Assembly: GCA_046349875.1 (NCBI GenBank)
Contig: JAXMBN010000004.1
Coordinates: forward strand, 1-64,000
DNA: 64,000 nucleotides
Source of the DNA: JAXMBN01 sp046349875
Lineage (GTDB): Bacteria; Planctomycetota; Planctomycetia; Pirellulales; Pirellulaceae
Direction: 5' to 3'
Below the pieces are notes generated by a model, which ran no database searches, was not told the DNA's origin, and saw nothing but the letters and a program-made list of their open reading frames with translations. Of this stretch, positions 49,145 to 57,487 are shown in pieces (positions within the stretch are counted from its first letter, which is position 1; each line of letters opens with the position of its first letter). Made by a program: the position numbers and the translations under genes.

Positions 49145-50683
49145 ATGCTGGCAAAGTTGCGAACGTTTTCACTTTGTGGGATTGAGGCGATTCCAGTGGA
49201 TGTCGAGGTCGACCTTTCCCCCTCGCCGCTGCCCAAGACGGTGCTGGTCGGACTCCCAGATCAAGCGGTAAGAGAGAGTACCCATCGTGTCGAGCGGGCA
49301 CTTGTAAACAGCGGTTTTGAACGCCCTCATGACCGCGTTGTCATTAATTTGGCCCCGGCAGAACTTCCCAAACAAGCGGCTTCTTTTGATCTACCCATTT
49401 CGCTTGGAATGCTTGTTGGAAGCGGGCAATTTGCATCTGAATCACTGGAACATTATGCGGTGGTAGGGGAACTAGCACTTGAGGGCCATACACGACCAGT
49501 AAAGGGTGCGCTTTCTATGGCCATAGCAGCCGCCAAGCAACAAGGATTACGTGGGATATTGGTGCCAAGCGGAAATGCTAGTGAAGCTGCTGTTGTCGAG
49601 GACATCGACGTCATTCCCATTTCTAGCCTATCCGAGGCTGTCGCCTTCTTCACGGGAACCGTCAACATTGAAGCTGTTCCCTCTCGGCTTCAAGAACTAT
49701 TTGACGCTTACAGCCGATACGACGTCGACTTTGCTGACGTTCGAGGGCAACAAACAGCTAAACGAGCACTCATCTTGGCGGCAGCGGGCTCGCACAATTT
49801 GCTTATGCTCGGCCCACCAGGATCAGGCAAAACTATGCTCGCCAAAAGGTTGCCAACGATACTGCCTTCGTTAACGGCAGGTGAGTCGATAGAAACGACG
49901 CGGATCTATTCTGTGTTGGGACGATTGCTTCCCGGTCAGCCACTCCTTGCTCAACGACCATTCCGTTCGCCTCACCATACGATTTCTGATGCAGGACTTG
50001 TTGGTGGAGGAAGCCCGCCATCACCTGGAGAGATTTCTCTTGCGAACAATGGCGTTTTGTTTCTTGACGAGTTACCAGAATTCAACCGCAAAACGCTAGA
50101 GGTCATGCGGCAACCGCTCGAAGATCGAGTAGTTACCATTTCGCGAGCGCTCCGAAGTACGACCTTTCCTGCAGATTTCATGTTAGTGGCTGCGTTAAAT
50201 CCATGCCCATGTGGATATCGAACGGACCCAAGAAGAACATGCAATTGCACGCCACCACAGGTGGAAAGGTACATGGGGAGGATCAGTGGCCCACTACTTG
50301 ATCGAATCGATATCCACATAGAAGTTCCAGCGGTTCCTTTCCAGGAACTCTCGGCCGACGCTCCTGGAACCAGCAGCGCCGAGATGCGCGAGATGGTATT
50401 GAGAGCGAGGTCCACTCAAGCCGAACGATTTTCCGGAACGCCCACGCGATCGAATGCGCAAATGTCATCGCGTCAGATAAGGGAATTCTGCCCGTTAGGC
50501 AAGCTTGAATTAACCCTTATGCGAGACACCGTAACCGATATGGGGTTATCTGCACGAGCTCACGACAAGATTATTCGAGTTGCTAGAACGATAGCGGACG
50601 TCGAAGGTTCCGAACGCATTGAAACACATCATTTGCATGAAGCAATTCAGTACCGAATGCTCGATCGAGATATTTGGTCCTAG
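49145..50683 (+). CDS. ComM/YifB-family Mg-chelatase-like AAA+ ATPase
   Basis: The 512 residues have the N-terminal ComM domain (lon-protease-like ChlI fold, F-S-L-C-G-I-E-A-I-P-V-D-V-E-V), then an AAA+ core with Walker A G-P-P-G-S-G-K-T, Walker B V-L-F-L-D-E-L-P-E-F, and a Cys-rich insertion (P-C-P-C-G-Y). AAGGAG at 49133-49138 fixes the ATG at 49145 over the GTG at 49112. In Gammaproteobacteria ComM is a branch-migration helicase that helps integrate transforming DNA. The next gene is a transposase of the REP type, 67 bases downstream; a functional link is speculative. Confidence 0.9.
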   Translation: MLAKLRTFSLCGIEAIPVDVEVDLSPSPLPKTVLVGLPDQAVRESTHRVERALVNSGFERPHDRVVINLAPAELPKQAASFDLPISLGMLVGSGQFASESLEHYAVVGELALEGHTRPVKGALSMAIAAAKQQGLRGILVPSGNASEAAVVEDIDVIPISSLSEAVAFFTGTVNIEAVPSRLQELFDAYSRYDVDFADVRGQQTAKRALILAAAGSHNLLMLGPPGSGKTMLAKRLPTILPSLTAGESIETTRIYSVLGRLLPGQPLLAQRPFRSPHHTISDAGLVGGGSPPSPGEISLANNGVLFLDELPEFNRKTLEVMRQPLEDRVVTISRALRSTTFPADFMLVAALNPCPCGYRTDPRRTCNCTPPQVERYMGRISGPLLDRIDIHIEVPAVPFQELSADAPGTSSAEMREMVLRARSTQAERFSGTPTRSNAQMSSRQIREFCPLGKLELTLMRDTVTDMGLSARAHDKIIRVARTIADVEGSERIETHHLHEAIQYRMLDRDIWS

Positions 50684-50750
50684 TGCATGATTCATTTTTC
50701 TTGGCTTAATGGGCAAGTGCTTGCAGAAACGTTCAGACGAGGAACATCCG

Positions 50751-51995
50751 ATGGCCCGTCCTAAACGAGACTCAGTGTTTCCACCAAATCAAGTGAATAT
50801 CGCTCACTGCATCCAGCGGTGTGTTAGAAGAGCATTTTTGGCTGGAAAAGATACTGCTTCTGGTAAAAACTACGAGCATCGCCGGACTTGGATTCGCCAA
50901 AGAATGGAAATGCTGGCTAGCGTATTTGGCATCGATGTCTTGAGTTACGCGATTATGTCGAATCATGTCCATTCGATGCTTCGAACTCGCCCCGACATTG
51001 TGGAATTGTGGTCGGACGAAGACGTCGCTACTCGATGGTTGCGCCTCTTTCCAGGCAAGAGACTGGAAGACTTCTTAGGCGAACCTAGTCCACAGCAGAT
51101 TGCGATGGAAATCGCAAATGCAAAGCGCATGAAAGAGCTTCGAACGAGGCTTTCTAGCATTTCATGGTTCATGCGAGCTCTGTCGGAGACGATTGCGAGA
51201 AAGGCCAATAAGGAAGATCAATGCACAGGCCGCTTCTGGGAAGGCCGTTTTAAAGCGCAGAAAATCGTCGATGAAGCAGGGTTACTTGCTTGCGCAACGT
51301 ACGTCGATTTGAATCCCGTGCGAGCCGCAATGGCTGAATTGCCAGAGAGGTCGATTTTCACGTCAGTGTTTGATCGACTTTACGGGGAACGACGCTCGAA
51401 AAGAATTGCAGCAGACATCGAAAGTCAATCGGTTACGGTAGATGAGGAGCTCATCCAAATGCATTTGGACGCAGCTGTGCTAAGAAATGATAAGGAGGAA
51501 ATTGTCATGCTTCGAAAGTGTCTCGCAAACTACCGAAAGAAAGAGCAATGCGGGAAATCAGAAACTTCTGTTTTCAAATCACGCACAACACTCACATTGG
51601 AACCTCTTGATGCATGGCTTGCACCACTGCAAATAAGTGAACGAGGAGAAATTGACCCAACACCTCATCATGGTGGAAAGCGAGCTAGCGACAAGGGCTT
51701 TTTGTCGATGACCGTTGCGGATTACGCAACACTACTTGACTGGACTGGACGTGAGGGACGCATCGACAAGACTGGCAGGATTCCAATTCACCTCGAACCG
51801 ATACTTGAGAGGCTAGGAATTGAAGGCAGCATGTGGTGCGAGCTCGTTTGGAACTACTCGAAATACTTTGGCAAATCGCAAGCTGCGGGAAAGCCAGAGA
51901 ACCTCAAAGCGGAAGCTTTGAATCGCGACGTTGCATGGATTCGTGGTCAACGCATCTGCGAGAAATTCTTTGTGCGCAAACCCCCGAAGGATTAA
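50751..51995 (+). CDS. REP-associated tyrosine transposase (RAYT-like, Y1 family)
   Basis: The 414 residues resemble the IS200-type Y1 transposase fold in its RAYT branch: a single-strand DNA nicking motif H-V-H (S-N-H-V-H-S-M-L-R) and the conserved Tyr in a T-Y-V-D-L-N-P-V-R-A motif. It is larger than typical RAYTs (about 150-250 residues) because of a C-terminal extension of about 190 residues. GAGGA ends seven bases before the ATG at 50751, favoured over 50709. No terminal inverted repeats or partner TnpB, so not an IS200/605 element. RAYTs are thought to mobilise REP palindromes. Confidence 0.85.
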   Translation: MARPKRDSVFPPNQVNIAHCIQRCVRRAFLAGKDTASGKNYEHRRTWIRQRMEMLASVFGIDVLSYAIMSNHVHSMLRTRPDIVELWSDEDVATRWLRLFPGKRLEDFLGEPSPQQIAMEIANAKRMKELRTRLSSISWFMRALSETIARKANKEDQCTGRFWEGRFKAQKIVDEAGLLACATYVDLNPVRAAMAELPERSIFTSVFDRLYGERRSKRIAADIESQSVTVDEELIQMHLDAAVLRNDKEEIVMLRKCLANYRKKEQCGKSETSVFKSRTTLTLEPLDAWLAPLQISERGEIDPTPHHGGKRASDKGFLSMTVADYATLLDWTGREGRIDKTGRIPIHLEPILERLGIEGSMWCELVWNYSKYFGKSQAAGKPENLKAEALNRDVAWIRGQRICEKFFVRKPPKD

Positions 51996-52202
51996 GCTGG
52001 GTTGCGACGGTTGTAGAACACATTTTGCATTGAGTATATCTACCGAAATTGGGTGTATCCCTCCCTATTGATAACACCAAAGAAGCATCTTGGGGCCCGT
52101 CTCGGAGCCCTCTTCATATTTCGGCGTGATATTTGAATGGCATTCGGCAGCTAATTGTTGGTATCATAGAGGTCCCACCAACAATCCCACCTCGAGGCCG
52201 AA

Positions 52203-55200
52203 ATGTCCCTTTCGCCGAAGCCGCTATTTCTTGCTTTCACACTCCTTTTGGTTCCATGCGTCAATGCGTCGCCGATTGACGAACCTGTTGCGCCAGCTCT
52301 GTTTTTTGAGTCCGACATCCGGCCCATACTTCGACAGTTTTGTTTTGAGTGTCATGGGGCAAACGATGAGAAAGATGGAAATCTCGATTTGCGGTTGGTC
52401 CATAGTTTGGTGAAAGGGGGAGATTCGGGGGCAGGCATCTATCCTTTACAGGCCGACCGAAGCTTGGTCGTTAAGCGAATAGAGGCAAGGGAGATGCCAC
52501 CAAATGGCCACGCCATTCCCGAAGCACAGGTTGCGATCTTAAAACGATGGATCAACGAAGGAGCCAAGACCAAACGAGCAGAACCAGATGCAATAGAACC
52601 AGGAATTCCGCTGACGATTGAAGACCGAGATTACTGGGCATACCGTCCCATTTCCCCTAGTCCCCGTGGAATTCCTGGAGTGAATCCCGATTCAACAATA
52701 GATGGCTGGCTCCTATCGGGAGCGGGAGCGTCAAGAATAGATGGATGGCACCTTGTGGAGGCAGACCGGGGGACGCTGGTGAAGAGGGTGTATTTTGACT
52801 TGGTGGGGACTGCACCGACGTTGGAGGTGATCGAAGAAGCGCAACAGAATTCGGCACCGGATTGGTATGAACGGATGGTGGAGGAGTTGCTGGCGTCGCC
52901 AAGTTATGGCGAACGCTGGGCAAGACACTGGTTGGACCTTGCAGGCTATGCAGATTCTGAAGGAATGACAGCTCAAGATGCCGAGCGTCCATGGGCATGG
53001 AAGTACCGAGACTATGTCGTGCGATCCCTGAATGCCAACAAACCAATGGACCGGTTCATAACGGAGCAACTTGCCGGTGATGAACTCGCCGGACCAAAGC
53101 AAGGCGACTGGACTTCCGAGCAAATCGAATTACTCACTGCCACGGGCTTTCTGACGATGGCCGCCGATGGCACTGGCAGTGGCGACAACAGTCCGGAAGC
53201 ACGAAACAAAGTAATCGCCGATACCCTGAAGATCATCGGCTCCTCTTTGTTGGGATCAAGCATCGGATGCGCTCAGTGCCATGATCATCGTTACGATCCC
53301 ATTTCTCAACGTGACTATTTTGCCATTCGAGCAGTCTTCGAGCCAGCGTTCGATTGGCAACAATGGCGAACGCCCGAGGCGAGAAAGCTATCACTCTACA
53401 CCCAGAAAGAAATCGAGCTGGCAGCTCAAGTGGAGGAAGAAGCGAAACAAAGAGCCAGCCACCGAAAGTTGACAGAAGACAAATATATGGCTGAAGCTCT
53501 TCAAAAGGAGCTTGAGAAATATGAAGAGCCGCTGCGTACGAGTCTGAAGCAAGCCTACGAAACGCCCAGCAAAGATCGTAATGAAGAGCAAACGCGTATC
53601 CTCAAGATGTACCCCAGCGTGAATATCACGCCTGGTGTTCTCTACCAATATCTCCCGAAAGCCGCAGAGGAACTCAAGAAGATCGACCAAGAAATCGCAT
53701 CAATCCGAGCCAAGAAACCTCGCGAAGAGTTCCTCCGTGTCATGTCGGAGATCCCCAATCGCATTCCTGATACACACCTCTTCCATCGCGGTGACCACCT
53801 CCAACCTCGACAAAAAATCACTCCTCGCGATTTGCTTGTCACAGCTCCCGAAGGCGAAGTGCCAGCCATCCCTGAACGCAATGAATCGCTACCCTCCTCG
53901 GGGCGTCGTTTGGCATACGCTCGATGGCTTACCAACGGAAGGCATCCTTTGGTATCGCGAGTACTCGTCAACCATATGTGGGTACATCATTTCGGAAGAG
54001 GAATCGTGGCAACTCCTGGCGAGTTTGGAAAGCTTGGGTCACCACCGACACATCCAGAATTGCTGGACTGGCTGGCGTTTGAATCTGTTCGATCAGAGTG
54101 GGACCTCAAATCTCTGCACAGGACCATTCTTCATTCCAAGGCCTACAAGCAAAGTTCGCGATTACGATCGAACGCCGATTCTGCAGAACGGGATCCTCAA
54201 GACTATTCTCGAAAGCCACTGATGCGATTAGATGCTGAGGTGCTGCGTGATCGAATGATCTTTGCCGCAGGTAGCATGCAGAACCAACTGTATGGTCCCC
54301 CAATTCCTCTTAAATCCGATGACTCTGGCCAAATCATTGTTCAAGGCAAACAGACTCGAAAGAGTCTCTACCTGCAAGTCCGACGCTCGCAGCCGGTTGC
54401 GATGCTTCAGAGTTTCGATGCTCCCGTGATGGACGTTAACTGCGATTTTCGACCGGTCTCGACCGTGGCCACGCAGTCCCTCATCTTGCTCAACGGCGAA
54501 TTTGCGTTGCAGCAAGCAGAAGAGATGTCGAATCGCGTACTCCGCGAGGCACCGCTTCAAGCCCCCTCTGGCCTGGAAAAAGTTCCGCCCGCTCCTTTTC
54601 CGAAGGCCGCTCGCTGGAGTTTTGGATATAGCCCGGTTCGTGACCAAGACTATTCACCACAGTCTTTTCAACCATTAGATCATTGGACAGGCTCGGAATG
54701 GCAGGGAGGACCGCAGAGGCCCGATCCAAAGATTGGTTGGGTAATCTTAAACCAAGATGGAGGCCATCCGGGATCGCACTTTGCAGCGGTTCGAAGGTGG
54801 ACGTGTCAACAAGATGGAATCATGTCGTTACAAGGGACATTGAAACATCTTTCCGAGAATGGAGATGGTGTTCGTGCTAGGCTTTACCATAGCCGCCTTG
54901 GCATGATCGGAGAGTGGTCCTCGCAAAATCAATCGATCGCAACTGAACTGGCAACCATCCAAGCTCAAGCAGGTGACATGCTTGATTTTGTCGTCGACTG
55001 TAAGGCACAGGAAACATCGGACTCTTTCCAATGGCCTATTCAAATCGTCGATGCGACCAAAACATTGCTCGCCGATAGTCGCAACGAGTTCCATGGGCCC
55101 AACGTATCTCAATCCTACCAAGCCCTGCCGTATCAGCTGCTGTATGCGTGGCAACTCGCCTACGCTCGCAATCCTACGATCCAGGAATGGGAACGATCAG

Positions 55201-55340
55201 TGAACTACGCTTCGATTCAACTCGAAGAACTCGAGCGCTCCCCATCGAGTCGGATCACTTCCATGCCGCCCACGCAACAAGTGCTCATGATGTTTTGCCA
55301 TGCGTTGTTCAATTCGAACGAATTCGTATATGTAGATTAG
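52203..55340 (+). CDS. PSCyt1 / DUF1549 / DUF1553 planctomycete cytochrome with embedded REP pair
   Basis: The 1045 residues start with a signal peptide (P-L-F-L-A-F-T-L-L-L-V-P-C-V-N-A). A c-type haem motif C-F-E-C-H (C47, C50, H51) lies in the PSCyt1 domain, followed by DUF1549 (L-V-K-R-V-Y-F-D-L-V-G; C-A-Q-C-H-D-H-R-Y-D-P) and DUF1553 towards the C-terminus (G-R-R-L-A-Y-A-R-W-L-T). A second C-x2-C-H lies at C-A-Q-C-H. Residues about 164-185 are encoded by two REP-like palindromes. Such genes usually pair with DUF1501 genes, as here (9-base gap). Thought to work in envelope redox or polysaccharide breakdown; exact role unknown. Confidence 0.92.
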   Translation: MSLSPKPLFLAFTLLLVPCVNASPIDEPVAPALFFESDIRPILRQFCFECHGANDEKDGNLDLRLVHSLVKGGDSGAGIYPLQADRSLVVKRIEAREMPPNGHAIPEAQVAILKRWINEGAKTKRAEPDAIEPGIPLTIEDRDYWAYRPISPSPRGIPGVNPDSTIDGWLLSGAGASRIDGWHLVEADRGTLVKRVYFDLVGTAPTLEVIEEAQQNSAPDWYERMVEELLASPSYGERWARHWLDLAGYADSEGMTAQDAERPWAWKYRDYVVRSLNANKPMDRFITEQLAGDELAGPKQGDWTSEQIELLTATGFLTMAADGTGSGDNSPEARNKVIADTLKIIGSSLLGSSIGCAQCHDHRYDPISQRDYFAIRAVFEPAFDWQQWRTPEARKLSLYTQKEIELAAQVEEEAKQRASHRKLTEDKYMAEALQKELEKYEEPLRTSLKQAYETPSKDRNEEQTRILKMYPSVNITPGVLYQYLPKAAEELKKIDQEIASIRAKKPREEFLRVMSEIPNRIPDTHLFHRGDHLQPRQKITPRDLLVTAPEGEVPAIPERNESLPSSGRRLAYARWLTNGRHPLVSRVLVNHMWVHHFGRGIVATPGEFGKLGSPPTHPELLDWLAFESVRSEWDLKSLHRTILHSKAYKQSSRLRSNADSAERDPQDYSRKPLMRLDAEVLRDRMIFAAGSMQNQLYGPPIPLKSDDSGQIIVQGKQTRKSLYLQVRRSQPVAMLQSFDAPVMDVNCDFRPVSTVATQSLILLNGEFALQQAEEMSNRVLREAPLQAPSGLEKVPPAPFPKAARWSFGYSPVRDQDYSPQSFQPLDHWTGSEWQGGPQRPDPKIGWVILNQDGGHPGSHFAAVRRWTCQQDGIMSLQGTLKHLSENGDGVRARLYHSRLGMIGEWSSQNQSIATELATIQAQAGDMLDFVVDCKAQETSDSFQWPIQIVDATKTLLADSRNEFHGPNVSQSYQALPYQLLYAWQLAYARNPTIQEWERSVNYASIQLEELERSPSSRITSMPPTQQVLMMFCHALFNSNEFVYVD
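52696..52718 (+). repeat. REP-like palindrome (copy 14) inside the PSCyt1 gene
   Basis: Differs from consensus at three positions and encodes S-T-I-D-G-W-L-L-S in frame. Preceded by TCAA as in intergenic copies. Confidence 0.85.
52735..52757 (+). repeat. REP-like palindrome (copy 15) inside the PSCyt1 gene
   Basis: Direct repeat of copy 14, about 39 bases on. Three differences from the GGATGG-loop variant; encodes S-R-I-D-G-W-H-L-V. Preceded by GTCAAG, the same flank as intergenic copy 11. Confidence 0.85.
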
Positions 55341-55349
55341 GGCCATGCC

Positions 55350-56786
55350 ATGCATTTAGGACGCCGCAGTTTTCTTATTGAAAATGGTATGGGCATTGGA
55401 GCGATTGCTTTATCATGGCTTTTACAACAAGACCGACCGCTGAAGCAACCCAAAGCGATCGCACTTGAAAAGCCATTCAATGACCTTTTGCCTCGGAAGC
55501 CCCATCGTGCGCCGAAGGCAAAAGCGATGATCTCGCTGTTTCAACACGGCGGACCATCGCATATGGACCTTACGGACCCTAAGCCCGAGCTCACGAAGTA
55601 TCACGGCACAGAGTACAAGGAGGATATTGCGTTCAGTTTTGTGAACGAGGCAAGCAAAAAACTACTTGGAAGTCCATTTCGCTTCGCACCTCGTGGCCAA
55701 TGCGGGACCGAACTCTCAGAACTCCTTCCGCATACGTCCGAAGTCGTGGATGATCTCTGCCTGATTCGAAGCATGCATACAGGAGCGAATGGGCATGAAG
55801 TTTCGATTCGTTATTTTCACGGCGGTATTCCAGGTATCTTAGGCCGTCCCACCCTTGGATCGTGGTTGTGCTACGGATTGGGTAGCGAATCACAAGACCT
55901 TCCAGCCTACATGGTCCTTACGGATCCGGGTGGTTTGCCTGTGGATGGCGTGACGAATTGGTCCAATGGTTTTATGCCGGCTATGTTTCAAGGAACTGTT
56001 CTTCGTCCTAAAGAACCTCGTATCCTCAACTTGGATCCACCGGCATCGCTACGTGGACGCGCGCAAAAAAACCATCTTGAGTTCTTACGTACATTGAATG
56101 AAGACTATCTAGCGAGTCATCCCAAGGAATCGGAATTGGAGGCTCGCATTGCCAGTTATGAACTCGCCGCAAGAATGCAGACATCGGCTGCAGAGGCGTT
56201 AGACATCAGTCAAGAGTCGGAAGCGACGCATCGCATGTATGGGATCGATCGGCCCGATACAAAAGAATATGGCACTCGATGCTTGATCGCGAGGCGATTG
56301 GTTGAACGAGGCGTCCGTTTTGTGCAGCTGTTTCACAATGGACAGCCCTGGGACAATCACAGTAGCATCCAAACAGCGTTGCCTGGTATCTGCAGGAAAA
56401 CCGATCAGCCTTCAGCTGCCTTGGTGGCGGACCTCAAACAACGCGGAATGCTCGACTCTACCATTGTTCATTGGGGAGGTGAAATCGGCCGTCTGCCTGT
56501 CACCCAAGAGCATGGTTCACCCGAAAAAGCAGGCCGCGATCATAACGGACAAGGATTTAGCATTTGGTTAGCTGGGGGCGGATTTCGAGGAGGTGTGGCA
56601 TACGGCAAGACCGATGAGTTTGGGCATCGGGCCGTTGAGAACGTCGTCACGCCAAACGATCTTCACGCAACCATTCTGCACTTGTTTGGCATGGATCATC
56701 AGGAACTACTGTTTATCCATAGCGGTCAGGAGCAGACCATCACCAACAAACGACCATCGCACGTCGTCACCGATATTTTGGCATAA
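55350..56786 (+). CDS. DUF1501 family protein (sulfatase-like fold)
   Basis: The 478 residues have an N-terminal R-R-S-F-L-like twin-arginine leader (G-R-R-S-F-L-I-E-N-G-M-G-I-G-A-I-A-L). The DUF1501 body has M-I-S-L-F-Q-H-G-G-P-S-H-M-D, an alkaline-phosphatase-like metal site (H-G-G-P-S-H) and C-terminal G-R-D-H-N-G-Q-G-F-S-I-W-L-A-G-G-G. Exported and usually encoded immediately after a PSCyt1/DUF1549 gene; the two probably act together. Substrate unknown. Confidence 0.93.
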   Translation: MHLGRRSFLIENGMGIGAIALSWLLQQDRPLKQPKAIALEKPFNDLLPRKPHRAPKAKAMISLFQHGGPSHMDLTDPKPELTKYHGTEYKEDIAFSFVNEASKKLLGSPFRFAPRGQCGTELSELLPHTSEVVDDLCLIRSMHTGANGHEVSIRYFHGGIPGILGRPTLGSWLCYGLGSESQDLPAYMVLTDPGGLPVDGVTNWSNGFMPAMFQGTVLRPKEPRILNLDPPASLRGRAQKNHLEFLRTLNEDYLASHPKESELEARIASYELAARMQTSAAEALDISQESEATHRMYGIDRPDTKEYGTRCLIARRLVERGVRFVQLFHNGQPWDNHSSIQTALPGICRKTDQPSAALVADLKQRGMLDSTIVHWGGEIGRLPVTQEHGSPEKAGRDHNGQGFSIWLAGGGFRGGVAYGKTDEFGHRAVENVVTPNDLHATILHLFGMDHQELLFIHSGQEQTITNKRPSHVVTDILA

Positions 56787-56961
56787 CAAGCAAGGGTTCA
56801 CTCCCATTGGTGCCTTTTCCACCTTTCTTGCTGTTGGTGGCTTTCGAGTGAAAAATGTCGCATGCGGGGCATTTCACTTAGGATTCCATTGGCATTGCTA
56901 AGAGAGTTTGTTACAAGGAAGAAAGAGTGTTCGAAATTTCCTCCAAGATGGAAGCATCGCC

Positions 56962-57375
56962 ATGAAGAAGAGCCTGTTAGCGGTCATGATTTTGGGAATT
57001 GCACTGTTTACTGGTTGGCAAAGCATGGCACAGAATCCCCAAACGAAGTCCGACAAACTTAAGCAGTTCATGCGCCAGAAACTTGAGCACTCCAAAGGCT
57101 TGCTCGAGGGGATTACCTTGAATGAAGCCGACAAGATCGCTCAACATTCCAAAGCGTTGAGCTTGCTGAGCATGGAAAGTTCTTGGAATGTACTGACCAC
57201 CGAAAAGTACATCGAAATGAGTAGCAGCTTCCGAAAGGCTGCCGATGCGATCAACAAGGCGGGGAAAGAAGAAGATTATGACCGCGCCGCACTGAGCTAC
57301 TTCGATCTAACTCTCCGATGCATGGAATGTCATAAGTACATGCGAGAAAAACCAGCACCTGCGACCAAGCCCTAA
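56962..57375 (+). CDS. small exported cytochrome c'-like protein
   Basis: The 137 residues begin with a signal peptide (M-K-K-S-L-L-A-V-M-I-L-G-I-A-L-F-T-G-W). A helical bundle ends in a C-terminal haem motif C-M-E-C-H (C-x2-C-H), as in cytochrome c' proteins. The start at 56962 is preferred over 56908 because it gives a proper signal peptide. It follows the PSCyt1-DUF1501 pair on the same strand after a gap of 175 bases and may be an electron carrier for it (inference). Confidence 0.8.
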   Translation: MKKSLLAVMILGIALFTGWQSMAQNPQTKSDKLKQFMRQKLEHSKGLLEGITLNEADKIAQHSKALSLLSMESSWNVLTTEKYIEMSSSFRKAADAINKAGKEEDYDRAALSYFDLTLRCMECHKYMREKPAPATKP

Positions 57376-57412
57376 GCTCGTCAATTGCTTTCTGAATCGT
57401 ACCTACGGACCG

Positions 57413-57448
57413 GCCTCTCTGTCTTCATGAATACAAACGCAGAGAGGC
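57413..57448. terminator. hairpin between convergent genes
   Basis: A nine-base stem (GCCTCTCTG with CAGAGAGGC) with an 18-base loop lies between the cytochrome gene (plus) and the hydrolase gene (minus). A TTTT run lies a few bases after it on the plus strand. Weak but well placed. Confidence 0.45.
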
Positions 57449-57487
57449 TAGACGTTTTGTTCGGGGCTTTTGTTAGAGACCAAGACC

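Noticed and set aside
50684..51995. An IS200/IS605 insertion sequence around the transposase
   Set aside because: No subterminal hairpins, no TnpB gene and no target duplication are visible; the RAYT interpretation fits better.
52047..52075. Possible decayed palindrome just after the transposase gene
   Set aside because: Shares CCTATTGAT and GGGTG but needs gaps and several mismatches; too weak to list as a copy.
17181..52757. Palindromes as a CRISPR array
   Set aside because: Copies are scattered over 35 kb, spacers are irregular or absent, and no cas genes are present.
56804..56830. Possible degenerate palindrome after the DUF1501 gene (ATTGGTGCC...CCACCTTTCTT)
   Set aside because: It resembles copy 13 in part, but the loop length and outer arms do not match well.
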